Source of the DNA: Spirogloea muscicola
Lineage: Eukaryota > Streptophyta > Zygnematophyceae > Spirogloeales > Spirogloeaceae
Direction of reading: 5' to 3'
DNA length: 34,359 nucleotides
Assembly (NCBI GenBank): GCA_009602725.1
Contig: WELB01000161.1
Span: 275,304 to 309,662 of the forward strand
Positions 1 to 10,200 of this stretch are shown here, in pieces. The notes under the pieces were generated by a model. That model did no database searches. It was not told the origin of the DNA and saw nothing but the letters and a program-made list of their open reading frames with translations. The position numbers and the translations under genes were made by a program. The stretch's first letter is position 1; each line of letters starts with the position of its first letter.

Positions 1-139
1 GCCCGCCCGCCTTGCGCGCGCTGGCCGCCGCCGCGCCGCTATCTAGCGGCGCTGCGGCGCAGCCTCGCGCGCCCGCCGGTGCCGTGAAGTGAGCCTCGCG
101 CCCCCCTCCACCTCGCGGCTTGCCATTCGGCGGCGCCCC

Positions 140-2020
140 ATGGATGCGCTGACGTCCATGGCCGGCGGCGCCGTCGCGGGCACGCGCAGGATCGCGGAGG
201 AGGACGTGGCTCGGCTGGAGACCGACGGGGCCACGGTGCTGCGGGGGCTCTTCTCCAGCGCCTGGATCGACGAGCTGCGCGCCGCTGCCGAGGCCAACAT
301 GCAAAACCCCGGTGCGCTCCTCTGCTCGCCTAGGAGCTCCCCGCAGTGCGCAGCCCGACGGGCTGGTGGGATTACTTCTTCCCTGCGCAAGCTCGAGCTC
401 ACGGCCGGCCGCCGAGCGCCTGGCCTGGGCTCCTGCGCAGCGCCGCCGGGCTGAGCTGCGCCCCCCAGTGGCCTGCTCTGCCATCCAGGCCCGCTCTGCG
501 ACGAGCATGTGAAGCCGGGCGAGGTCCGCCGCCACCTTACGTCGGACCTCTCTGAGCCGTTAGTGCTGTGGGGCGTTGATGGCCATTGACCGTTGCCGCC
601 GCTGCTTCTGAAGTCCCATTTGCCCTGCTTCGCTGCAATCAATCGCGGCTCCCTTCTCAGCCCATTGTCGTGGCCGCCTCACTCCGGTCGCTCCTCCTCC
701 AGCCAGGACGGTTCCACGACGACCAGTTCCTGTGGCAGCGCCACGACGCCATGCGGCGCTTCATCCACGAGTCGCCTGTTGCCGACGTGGCCAGGCAGAT
801 GATGAGGTTGTCATTCATCCGCTGCCTGCCATACTGACACCGTTCACACCTGCATTCCGCAAACGATGCAATAGATCTTCCAAATTTTCGGAGCTGAGGT
901 GATGTGTGGCACCAACATCTGTATCGTCAGCAGCTTCTTCTGGGCACTGCCTGTCTCTTTGACTTGTGTCTCCTCTGCAATTCCCAACTACGTCAACATC
1001 ACCACTTTGGCAGGTCGAGGACGGCACGGCTTTTCTACGACCACCTCTTGGTCAAGGAGCCGGGTACTCGCTCGCTCACGCCGTGGCACAACGACCAGTC
1101 CTACTGGCACGCCAAGGGCCATCAGATCGTCTCGGTGTGGCTGGCACTTGACACCGTGCCCAAGGCTGCATGCGTCAAGTATGTGCGCGGGTCGCACAAC
1201 TGGAAGCTTCTGCACCAGTACGTATCTACGCTTGACGCCTCGTTTGCCGGTATTGATTACATTCATGGCAGCAGCTTTCACATGCTTGCAGACGACTGGC
1301 CTCTAAGAGCTGCGGGAGCAGCCAGTAGGAACAAGCTCACTTCCTGCTGACACCGGGCTCCTCGTGTGGATCAGAGTGACATCCTTTTCTGGTAACGAAG
1401 AACGATATGACACAAGAGGCACCACCAATCTCCCTCCGATGCCGGACATTGAGAACAAGCTTGACGAGGCAAGCAGCGCTGCTCACAATGTTGGCAACAG
1501 CAACCTGCGACGCACAAACGTAGCAGAGTCGAAATTTGATTGTTGTGCTGTGCACCCTGTAGGAGCAGTGAATTTATTTCCTGAAATACGAACTTGTGCT
1601 TTTCTCCAGGTTGAACTGCTTGCGTGGGACATGGAGCCTGGCGACTGCCTGGTGCACCACGCTTTTGCGGTACACGGAGCCTCCGGCACTTCCACATCCT
1701 CACGGAGGCGACGAGGCTACGCGACGCGCTGGCTTGGAGACGATGTTGTATTTGACCCACGTCCTGGTGTGCTCCAGAACCTAATCTATTGCTATATACG
1801 GGCCTTCGTATTGTCTGCACTACTCCTGAGGCAATGGCTGGTCGTTGGAGCTCTTTGAACTATCTGTAGCCTTTAGCAAGCTGATGTAAGCGATTTCTGT
1901 CACTCATTTATATGCGTAGGGACAATGCACTACTCCTGGCTGGCGGCTGGCTTGGACCCCAAGTTGACGCCAGGTTCGCCAATGGAAGCAGACCTTTTCC
2001 CTATTGCACAAGCAGCTTGA
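140..2020 (+). CDS. Phytanoyl-CoA dioxygenase (PhyH) family protein, 6 exons
   Basis: Proposed exons are 140-311, 707-806, 1014-1217, 1375-1468, 1610-1766 and 1920-2020. They sum to 828 nt (275 residues plus TGA) and every junction keeps phase. Family hallmarks seen are GRFHDDQFLWQRHDAMRRF, LVKEPGT, TPWHNDQSYW, YVRGSHNW, LLAWDMEPGDC, VHGAS and RRRGYATRWLGDD. H116 and D118 (HND) with H212 (VHGAS) would bind Fe(II), and an Arg among R222-R225 would hold 2-oxoglutarate. Known family chemistry is Fe(II)/2-oxoglutarate oxygenation; the substrate cannot be read from sequence, and the gene need not act on phytanoyl-CoA. The start is the ATG at 140; a second in-frame ATG lies at 158. An upstream GTG at 89 is not needed. 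Two oddities: intron 4 (1469-1609) has a GC donor, and the stretch that usually separates NPG from GRF in relatives is missing, so a small exon may hide in intron 1 (312-706). Confidence 0.88.
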
Positions 2021-2719
2021 GATTATTGTCAGGCAGCCACGTACTTTGTGCCAAAAGTGCACGCAGGTGCCCTTTATTTGTCGTGTGTTTACCTGATACT
2101 TCCGGAGCTTTGTCAAGCTTTGTCAGACAGATACCGCTACCTAGGCCCTGAGCTTGTGCGACATAAACAGCCACCATCTATGGCCTGCCAATGCACCCTA
2201 GCCTAGGCCCGAGCTGGGGTGACTAAGGACATTCAGTGGCAGTGCATGCAAGGTAGTCTTGAGAAATTGCATCAATCACTTCAAGTGTTGCAGTAGCCAG
2301 CCGTTGGACACCGCTGGCTACTACAATACACATTTTCGTACACATCCTTACACTTACGAGCTCCCTGGTACAAAAGGATTGCTAAGCAACCACGAATTGC
2401 AAACTCCAGTGAGCACAATGTGAAGCATATCAGGCACCCCAGTATATCAGTACACTACCATTTTTGCATCAGTTGGCTGTGCCCATTCGTGACCAATATT
2501 TAATTCTATCCATGTGCAATAGTCAAGCACGAGCTCTGGCGCAGGTTGGCAGGATGGCGTATCTTACTAGGAATAAATATTGCTTCTTTGATGTCATGAT
2601 AGGCCATGAGGATGCAAACGTGGTCAACTCACGTTCACTTTTCCTCTAGAACTACCTAAGTTTTGCCCTTATACTGCTTGGGAGTATCGGGTAAAGCGTT
2701 GTGGGGGGAGCTAGGCTGT
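2021..2719. other. Intergenic region between two convergent genes
   Basis: This stretch lies between the stop codons of the dioxygenase (+) and the phosphatase (-), so both 3' UTRs should fall here. The only reading frames are short and without recognisable motifs. A GAATAAATATT lies near 2570 on the plus strand, but it is about 550 bp from the nearer upstream stop, so I do not call it a polyadenylation site. Confidence 0.5.
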
Positions 2720-4508
2720 CTAGAAGTTGAAATGATGGATAGCCTCGACAATGCCTCCAGCACATCTCTCTGTGGCTCGGAAAATGTGCTCTGCACCCTT
2801 ATGTTTGTCTTCATACCATCGCACCAGCTCCTCCATAGCATTGCTCACCTGCCGACAGTTCAGCCAGGATTAGCACAAAAGAAGCCCACAGGATGCAACA
2901 ATTGATCGGCATGTAGGCATGTTGGACATCATCATTACACCTGATTTGAAAGCTCGTCAAGCTAACAATGTGAAACGGCCTTGGCTACACTTGAGAAACG
3001 TGCAGATGCCATCTATGTACACTTTGAGTAGTGATCAATTACCATGACACCCTTGACAGTTGGCACATCAAAGAGCTCAGCGTCGTTGCCAGAGTCACCG
3101 CAGACGAGCGTGTTTTTCGGTGTCCTGCCTTCCTTCTTGAATTTCTCCAGCAGGTAAGCCAGAGCAGCTCCCTTGCCGGCGCCAGACGACAGGACGTCAA
3201 GATCAATGCCGCCACTGTAGATCAACTTTGCTTTTACCTGCACAGAACAACGAGGCCCACCCTATGTAAAACGAAGCCACAATATCCACAGATGGTATTA
3301 GTGATGTGGACATGCAAGTACCAGCTGTCCCCATCTACCTTGTGCCACACACTGCATACATAGGCACAACCTGAAGGTTTAGCCTGACAAGAGCGCCATC
3401 TTTGACAGTGCGAGGACCACTCTTCAGCACTTTTCTGCAAATCACCGGCTGACTGTATACTTACCCCTTTGTCCCTGAAACTTGACTCCATGGCCTCGAT
3501 GACTGCATTAGCTTGCTCCTTGTTGACGTGGAACGATACCTTGTGAGGCCTCTGCTCACTCTCCTCCTGAGATCAATTGAGGAGGGAGAGGCTTATACGG
3601 TTGTCCATATGCACATCTTCTTCACTACATGCAGGCTTGTTGTCTTAAGTTGCTCAAGTGAAGCTCAAAGCATCCAAGTGCACTGTCCAAGTCTCTCTGA
3701 GGTCTTTGTGTGTCTGGGCTGCTGCAGAGATCTTTAAGGAGCCTGAGGCATGCTGTAATTGTGCACCTGGAACTTGAGGTCAGAGTGCTTTTTGGCCTCT
3801 TCCACAACAACAGCACGGTCCCAGCCCTGGTCAAGGATCTTCTCCCACTCGGAGTCGGGCGTAAGGGAGTCGCCATATACAATCTCAGTGCCGACGGACA
3901 TGATCGTGATGTTGGGCGTCAGAAGGGGCTGCTCCTCTCGGAGCTTCTCGTATAAGTGAGGAGACCGGCCTGCTCCCAAACCCCACACAGCTATGCTCAG
4001 ACTGATCAGCAAAGTCAAGGCTTGGCTAGAAACAGCGGCACTCCCAGAGTGGTTGCTCGAGTCAGCCAGGCAGTCACTCTTATATGCTGAAGTGCTTCAA
4101 GCGAACCCAAATGTCTGCCTCCAGCTCTGGAGCACTGTGGTCAGTGCCAATGCCACGCCCAGGGGAGCGCGTCGGGTCCGGGGAGAACGGACAAGTCGAA
4201 GCAGCTGAGCATACCAGTCGAGAACACGAGAAGTGAGTCCTTGGAGAACTTCTCGGTCCACAGCTTGCCAAACTCCTTGAGTGAGGTGTGCTCCGGATCC
4301 TTGTGGTCGACCTGGCCACCATGGCAGGCCAAAATTCCACGGGCAGGAGAGGCACCCAGGTAAGCAAGTGCTGTGACGCCGCGAGCTCCTTGAAGGGCGC
4401 TGCAGAGCGCCTTCCGTTGGCACAGGGCCTAGCTTCGGAAAGGCTTACCATGGTGTTATCGAGGTCTGACACAAGGAGGAGATTGATGGGGTCTTGCGAG
4501 GCCGCCAT
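2720..4508 (-). CDS. SPP: Sucrose-phosphate phosphatase, catalytic domain only, 6 exons
   Basis: Removes phosphate from sucrose-6F-phosphate, the last step of sucrose synthesis. Exons on the minus strand are 4508-4449, 4311-4215, 3969-3767, 3566-3465, 3237-3043 and 2848-2720. They sum to 786 nt (261 residues), with phase closing at every junction. HAD-superfamily motifs are visible: SDLDNTMV (nucleophile D15, acid/base D17), VFSTGRS (S51/T52), RPHKVSF (K129) and [11 protein letters not shown] (D202, D206). SPP-specific blocks are [38 protein letters not shown] and ATERCAGGI. Land-plant enzymes are about 420 residues with an extra C-terminal domain. This one stops right after [18 protein letters not shown], so it has the short cyanobacterial-like form of about 250 residues. 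The ATG at 4508 gives the usual N-terminus; an in-frame ATG at 4568 would add 20 residues. The product is probably cytosolic. Confidence 0.93.
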
Positions 4509-5170
4509 GGCTGTGGCCCTGGCCGCCCGCGGCGTCACAACCGAGTGTTCGCTGTGATGCTGCGTCATACAGCCGAAGGTAAGAGCAAGGTAAGCAAGTG
4601 GGCAGCCTCTCCTCCGGGGCATCGCCGGTACTTTTGGGCTACTGCCACGAGAGGGCTGCTGTGGGTTATTATTAGCATGCGAGCCGCCCGAAAGGGCTGC
4701 CAAGAGTTCCAAGGAGGGCCACGGCAAGGATCCGTGCGACCGCGCAGGCGCAGGACGACGGGGAGCACCTCGAGGGGCAGCCGGCCACAGGTGCTGCGGC
4801 CGCTGCTATGGGCAGAGCTACTGGGCCGATCGCAGAGCGGGCGGCGGCCCCCGGAGCCTGCGCCCCGGGCAATGCGGCCTGGCGACGACGTCAGGCGCGG
4901 CCGCGATCGCCGCGCGCGGCGGCGGTGGCAGCCTGTGAGCTGCGAGCTGCGGNCGAGCGGTGGCGACATGTGGGCGGGGGTGGGGTTGGGGCACGGAAGT
5001 GATCACGCCGCGGGGGGATTCCCGAGGGGGAGGGCTGGGGACTTATTTGCCCGGGCCCTCCCGTCGCGGGCTCCCGGCGCCTGCCACGCGTCGCCGTGTC
5101 GCGCGCGCACCCGTCGCCACGCTGGCGCCGCCGCATCTTCCAAGGACCTGCCGCGTGGCAAGCGCGGGGG
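4509..5170. other. GC-rich intergenic region upstream of SPP
   Basis: Upstream flank and presumed promoter of the minus-strand SPP gene. From about 4700 it is very GC-rich, with short CGG and GCC runs and one undetermined base at 4953. A 252-codon plus-strand frame crosses it, but it has no recognisable motif and runs through the N, so I treat it as non-coding. Confidence 0.5.
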
Positions 5171-5252
5171 TCCCGCTGCTCAGGGTGCCTCTGTTCCAGC
5201 TGCAAGTTACTCCGACCCGCGGCTGCTGGCTCGGTATTACATCAGACAGTGA
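5171..5252 (+). repeat. Decayed retrotransposon C-terminal tail (plus strand)
   Basis: The frame here reads ASVPAASYSDPRLLARYY and then a stop after IRQ. It matches the C-terminal PAASYSDLxxLTRGY motif of the retrotransposon group found throughout the window, with substitutions in the last residues. Only the end of the coding region is left, joined to unrelated GC-rich DNA at its 5' side. Confidence 0.55.
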
Positions 5253-5281
5253 GCTCGTCCCCGAGGGGCGAGGGCTGTGAA

Positions 5282-5895
5282 AAGAAGGAAGTGCTCGCCC
5301 ATTGAGAATAGGGGCTGGAACAACCAGCCCGAAAAAGAATGAACAGAGTACGAGAATGAACAAAGAACGAGAAGGGGTCCAGGGGAAGCGCTAAGTAACA
5401 GAAACAAAGCTGCTACGAGACACTCAGTAACCCCTGCTAAGCAGCCGCAGATCAGAGATGCTGGGCTCCTGGAAGTGGGTCCCCTGGCCAGAGCCAGAGG
5501 CAGCAGCGAGGGCTCTGCCGGCTGTGTGCTTTGGTTTCTTAGCGCTTCCTCTGGCTTCCTCTGGCCCCCTTATCGTTCTTTGTTCATTCTTTTTTGGGTT
5601 GGCTTGTCCAGCCCCTATCATCAATGGGCGAGCCCTTTCAATTCTGCCGGCACGAAGGTGCAGCGCCCGGGCCATGGACCTCTGCAGCGAGACGGCCAGG
5701 CGCATTCGATACACTTGCGCCAGCGACCCGGCTGCAGGGAAGTCAACCGGCTCCCCATGGAAGCGCCGGGCGATGGTGTGGCGGGCGAGCTGCGTGAGCA
5801 GCTCGAGCCACCGAGCGCCCAGCGCCCCATGTGTGTCGATGGCCAACGGGAAGAACTCGTCTTCCCGCGGATGATCCGCGTACTTCAGCGTGTGA
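5282..5895 (-). mobile_element. 5'-truncated retrotransposon, subfamily A (minus)
   Basis: Read on the minus strand, the frame starts inside the endonuclease-like domain (LKYADHPREDEFFPLAID, HGALGARWLELL), continues through GSLAQVYRMRLAVSLQRS, and ends SDLRLLSRGY with a stop at 5424. The 3' UTR then runs to about 5282 and holds the hairpin GGGCTGG...CCAGCCC at 5311-5331, the AATGGGCGAGCAC box and a pyrimidine-rich tail. The upstream end is cut off, as expected for 5' truncation of a LINE-like element. A second element (5522-5642) sits inside the coding part. Confidence 0.75.
5514..5650 (+). mobile_element. 121-bp nested retrotransposon tail with 8-bp target duplication
   Basis: The host copy is split here by a plus-strand tail of the same group, 5522-5642. 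It starts CTGTGTGCTTTGG, carries the GGGTTGG...CCAGCCC hairpin near 5595-5615 and ends at GGGCGAGCCCTTTCAAT. It is flanked by TCTGCCGG at 5514-5521 and 5643-5650. The uninterrupted sister copy near 24911 has this octamer once. Insert plus duplication is 129 nt, a multiple of three, so the host frame stays open across it. Confidence 0.8.
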
Positions 5896-6017
5896 AAAGC
5901 CAGCCCAGACAAATATGCACAAGGTCCAGAGAGCCGAGAGGCGCCAAAACCACACAGCTGTGCAAGAGACTGCAGCGATTTCTAGCAATTGGCCGCGCTT
6001 CCTTTTGATGGGGAGCT

Positions 6018-6170
6018 CAGTCACCCCGAGTCAGCAGCTGAATGTCGGAGTGACCTGCTTAACTTGCAGCTGGAACAAACAGAGGCGCCCGACGAGACCC
6101 AGGAGAAAGAAGAAAAAGAAGCAGCAGCCATACCGGGGCCTGCTCGCAAGTACACTGCATGCGCCTGGGA
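6018..6170 (-). mobile_element. Retrotransposon C-terminal fragment, subfamily C-like (minus)
   Basis: The minus-strand translation gives SQAHAVYLRAGPGMAAAS and, after a frame break, HSDIQLLTRGD and a stop at 6018-6020. This is the SDLxxLTRGY end with G-D for G-Y. It is a frame-broken relic; no hairpin follows it directly. Confidence 0.55.
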
Positions 6171-6309
6171 TCGGTAGCAGGATAAGCTACATAGGAATGA
6201 CGATGAAGCAGCAGCAAGGGCACCGCCAGCAGGCTTCACGCAGCACACTTCACAGCTGTTGCCCCCTTTATGGGAACAGTCTTTCGGCCTTTGGGAGAAG
6301 CTTCAATGT

Positions 6310-6740
6310 CAGTTTGGGCTGGCCTCTCACAGTTGTCGTGCCCTTTAAAAGAGCACTTTGTCCAGTAATGTCTTTCAGAGCTTGTTGGCCTCTTCAAATT
6401 TTGTCGGCTGGCTGTTAACAGCCCTGTGAGAGAGCCACTTTCTTCTATTCACCAGAAAGCTGGGCAAGCTCTAGTTGGTGGCAGAAGGGCTTCTTATCTG
6501 ACATCTAGTATTCATGCATCAAATAGTGACCCTTATATTTTGACCCGTGGTTACTGAGCGGGTCAATCTGCTGTAGGATATGTAGATTTTGAGATGTGTT
6601 TGCCTTTGTACTTGGCAATGTGGCCTATGTTCGTTTCAAATACGCGAATTATTTCTTCTGGCCACTTCCGACCTTGTCAATTTCCTACGGGCTGGCTGTT
6701 TACAGCCCGCGGCAACTTTGGGAGAGCCACTTTCTGTCAG
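6310..6740 (+). mobile_element. Retrotransposon 3' end, subfamily D, with hairpin tails
   Basis: Two earlier tail relics with the GGCTGG hairpin lie at about 6315-6345 and 6405-6440. The frame ALVGGRRASYLTSSIHAS...SDPYILTRGY follows, with its stop at 6555-6557. The 3' UTR continues with ACCCGTGGTTACTGAGCGGG and ends near 6690-6735 in GGGCTGGCTGTTTACAGCCC followed by GAGAGCCACTTTCT. The same tail and UTR recur at 24240-24420, and on the minus strand at 15165-15400, which defines subfamily D. Confidence 0.65.
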
Positions 6741-7285
6741 GGGCAACTTTGAAGGCAAGAGTCAACGAGCCCACACAAAGCAGGACATGGTACTCCACAG
6801 AATTTGTAGCCATTCGAATATAGCTACTCAGTCAACACTTATTCAGCAGCCGCCTGATGTAGCCCACAGAGCCTTAGCATTCTGGGCTGGTACAACTGGC
6901 GCCCCTTGCCCTCATTTGGCGACAGTTATGCAGCTATGTTTCATACAGATGCTCGTCCTTTTACTCTTCCTGTCCCTTTGAACAGGCCTTCATGATTTGC
7001 ACTTCAATTCTGGATAATGCAGCGACTCATCTGGCTGGCCCTTTCACAGCCTCATTCAGAAGATCGGCATCAAGCTGGCCATCACAGCCACCGCACTCTA
7101 TGTCTCCACTGCGGTCTAGCATTGGAAAGAATGAGAGGGTTATGAAGTAACTCAATCAAAGAATGTAGGGGCATCGGAGGTATGTCGTGCTGGTATGGCA
7201 GCATGCAATATAATACCTACGAAAGGATGGCCGAGTCACAAAACAGCTCGCACTGCGCTGAAGTGAGTCAATGTTCCGCTGTACA
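6741..7285. other. Unassigned stretch downstream of the large minus-strand gene
   Basis: No reading frame with a recognisable motif. It should contain the 3' UTR of the minus-strand gene ending at 7286. A degraded tail-like sequence (GGCTGGCCCTTTCACAGCC) lies at about 7030-7050, which suggests an old retrotransposon insertion. Confidence 0.4.
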
Positions 7286-10200
7286 TCAGAAATTGTCATG
7301 GATCTCCTCCAATACGGCGCTGGTCTTGCGCAACAACGACTTGACGGTCAAGTGATTGCTGCCCCGTGGACACTCGTGCAGCTTACAGGCCCTCAGCTTT
7401 TTGAGGCCAGCCTGCACAAGTGCTATGGCCTCCTGCACAGCCTCGCCCCCATCTGGAGTGTTCTCCTTCTCGACTGTATGTCTTACTTCGCTGGCCGGCT
7501 CCCTTCGGGGCAGGAGCGTGCTCTGTTGGAGCTGTCTTGGCCTTTGTTGTGGCCGCGAGGACTGCCTTGAAACAGCTACGTGATTGTTCAGCAGGTTGGA
7601 CAGCTCCTCTGCTTCGTTTCGAAGAAGAACCAGTTCTGCATTGCTGCTGGTGTCGTAGGTCTCTGTACAATCAGTGACATCAAGGATCAAGTCACAACTC
7701 CAGATTGTTGACCAAGATAAATGCTGAGAGGCATGGCTTTTGGACCAATGGTAATCCCAATCATATGCGTGCAGGAATTAAGCATGTTATGCTAAAGCAG
7801 ATCCAGCATAGCCACTCAAGCACAATGTAGGGCTTGCTGCAGCAAGCGTGCGTGAATAGCACAAGTACAAATCATCCTCAAACAGTATCTTAAGCTTGCT
7901 GCAAGCACAGCACCGCATGTGGTACCTGTTGCTGTCTTGTGAATCAGCTGCTTGCAAGCACCGGTGAACACGTCTTCCTCATTTTCCAGGTGTTCAGCAG
8001 TGACTCGGTGCAGGTGACAAGCCGTTGCCCCATTGGGTACCAACTGTTGGGGATCTGCAATTGCAGAGCTCTCTACATACCTACAGAAGGCTCCAAGACC
8101 TGCCCAAGAACTCCGGCTTGAGTTCATATCATGGCTGGCAGCCCGCTTCTTTCTTGCTGCCAATTGACATCTCAAATTCAAAGAGCGTTGCCGGATCTAC
8201 TGAGGAGCCTGACAAGCCTAACAATGGTGTACCTTAATAAGGGTGAGTATCTGATAAGACAGACCACCACAAGCAATAGATGACACCTCACAAGCACTCA
8301 CTCGTGAAAGCAAAAGCCCAGTGTGGATGCTGCAGAAGCCTGTGGCAGAGGCCCTGGGCAAGGCCTTCGTTTATTCTCAGAGCCCCACTGCCAAGACTTG
8401 GCAGGAGTTCAGCAATTGCTGCATAGAGCTCTGCTGGTAGCCTCTCACGCTCTGCCTGGATCAGCATCAAAGGAGTGAGGTCACCAGAAATGCAACACTT
8501 TGAACACTAACAGCAAGACAGTAAAAGCGCCTCCAGTATGTGGTCCTCTTACGCGAGCTGTTGATGAGCAGACACCACTGTAATGTCAGAGGCAGCAAAG
8601 ATTGAGCTTGCAAGCTGAAAGAATGGGTGAAGGGGTGTACCCTGACAGAAGCCAGAACTGATGAGACTGCACTTGGCGTGACATACTCAGGGACGTGCCT
8701 GTTTGAGCAGGGGCTTACAATAGTCATGTCATGAGATGCGTCTATACTTGCTACTCAGATGGCCTCTTTGCTGAACATTGACCAAAAACAAATTCAAGCA
8801 GAGCAGCAGACTTGTAAGGAAGGGATTGAGCCTGACTACCTCATGATGAGCAAGGCAAGTGGGAGGAGCGAAGCGCGCAAGTTGCGATGTTGTATACTGG
8901 ATAGGGCGACGCTCTCAGCAAGCCGGGCAGCAGCGTCCAGGTCATTACGACTTAGATCTCGTTGGGCAGAGTCTCTGTAGGTAAATATTGGCAAGGAGCA
9001 CACGACCCAATATCTGCAGTTAGTGACTTTTTGCAACTTTGTAGCACTTGTAGCAAGCCAGAAGTTATCTCTTAGCAGTCGGCAGGACTGCTAAGTCAAA
9101 GTAGTGGCTCCACAAAAGGTGTACATTGAGTATTTATGGTCAATCTTTCTTGTTCTTGTGAAGAACGAGACTCACCGGTGCTGCAGCAATGAATGTATCA
9201 CAACAAGGCCATGACGCAGGGCAGCTATGTCCTCGTCACACAACCTGCCAGGCTGAAACCTCTCAGCTGACATGCTCGTGCAGAGGCGTAACAGCTGGGA
9301 GAGTGCACCTGCTTTGGTCTCTTCCTGTTGAATGTCACAGGTAAAGAGCGGTACCCTCAGTGGCAACCTCACTACAATTAGAGTGATTCTGTATAAGAAA
9401 GAACATCCCAGCAGCACATGAAAGATAGCAGCAGAGTTGCACTGGTTTCTGGCAGAGCTTGAGATGACCTGCAGCTTGTTGATAGGAAAACCTTGCTCCA
9501 GCAAGTGTGCTGCAGGAGCCAGCGAAGTGGGAAGGAGCTCATAAGCCGAACCAAAGAGGGCATGATACACGTGGTCGGCTAGGTAAGATGGTGCAGTCTT
9601 CAGCAGGCTGGAGATCAGCCTGGCCAGCTGCAAGGCAGCTTCTTTCTGCCGAGAGTAATCACTACTAATGCCTGCAGATGCCGCCACAAGTTTCTGGAGG
9701 AAGGACAGCAGCACAGACACGTAGCCCTCAGCTGCCCTTTGCTCACAGCAGCTAAGTAAGACTGGATACAGATCGCCAGCAAGCTGCGCTCTTGCTGGAT
9801 GGGGATGCACCGCAGACGCGAATAGGAAGGACTCGAGCAGCCTCCAGCCTCGGCTAACTACCATGGCATCGTTCTCGCTATTCTTCCTGCAGCCAAGGAC
9901 TGCCATGAATGCTGACAGGCCTTGAACAAGACACATGTACACGAGCTGGTTGTCCACATCGTTCTCGCTCTTGGTTCGCCCAAGAAGTATCCAGGGGCTG
10001 CTCTGGACAGCCAGTAAGCTGTCATGGGAGTCAGGACCTGCCAGCTCCTTGGCCAACCAGGTGAGTTGGTCGCTGAGTGCCAAGAGAGTGTCGTCCGAGA
10101 ATGCTGCTGATCCCTCGAGGATGGCAGAAATGACCACGATTCTGGAAGCATGCAGCACTGGTCGCTGTTCTATTGTGCTAAGACCAAAGCTGCCATTGTT

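Noticed and set aside
89-139. GTG start extending the dioxygenase upstream
   Set aside because: Eukaryotic initiation favours ATG; the ATG at 140 gives a family-like N-terminus.
4494-5252. 252-codon plus-strand frame across the GC-rich region upstream of SPP
   Set aside because: It crosses an N, is driven by GC-rich repeats, has no motif, and its end is a retrotransposon tail.
7271-7570. 99-codon plus-strand frame
   Set aside because: It lies antisense to the last exon of the large gene, whose phase and stop are well supported.
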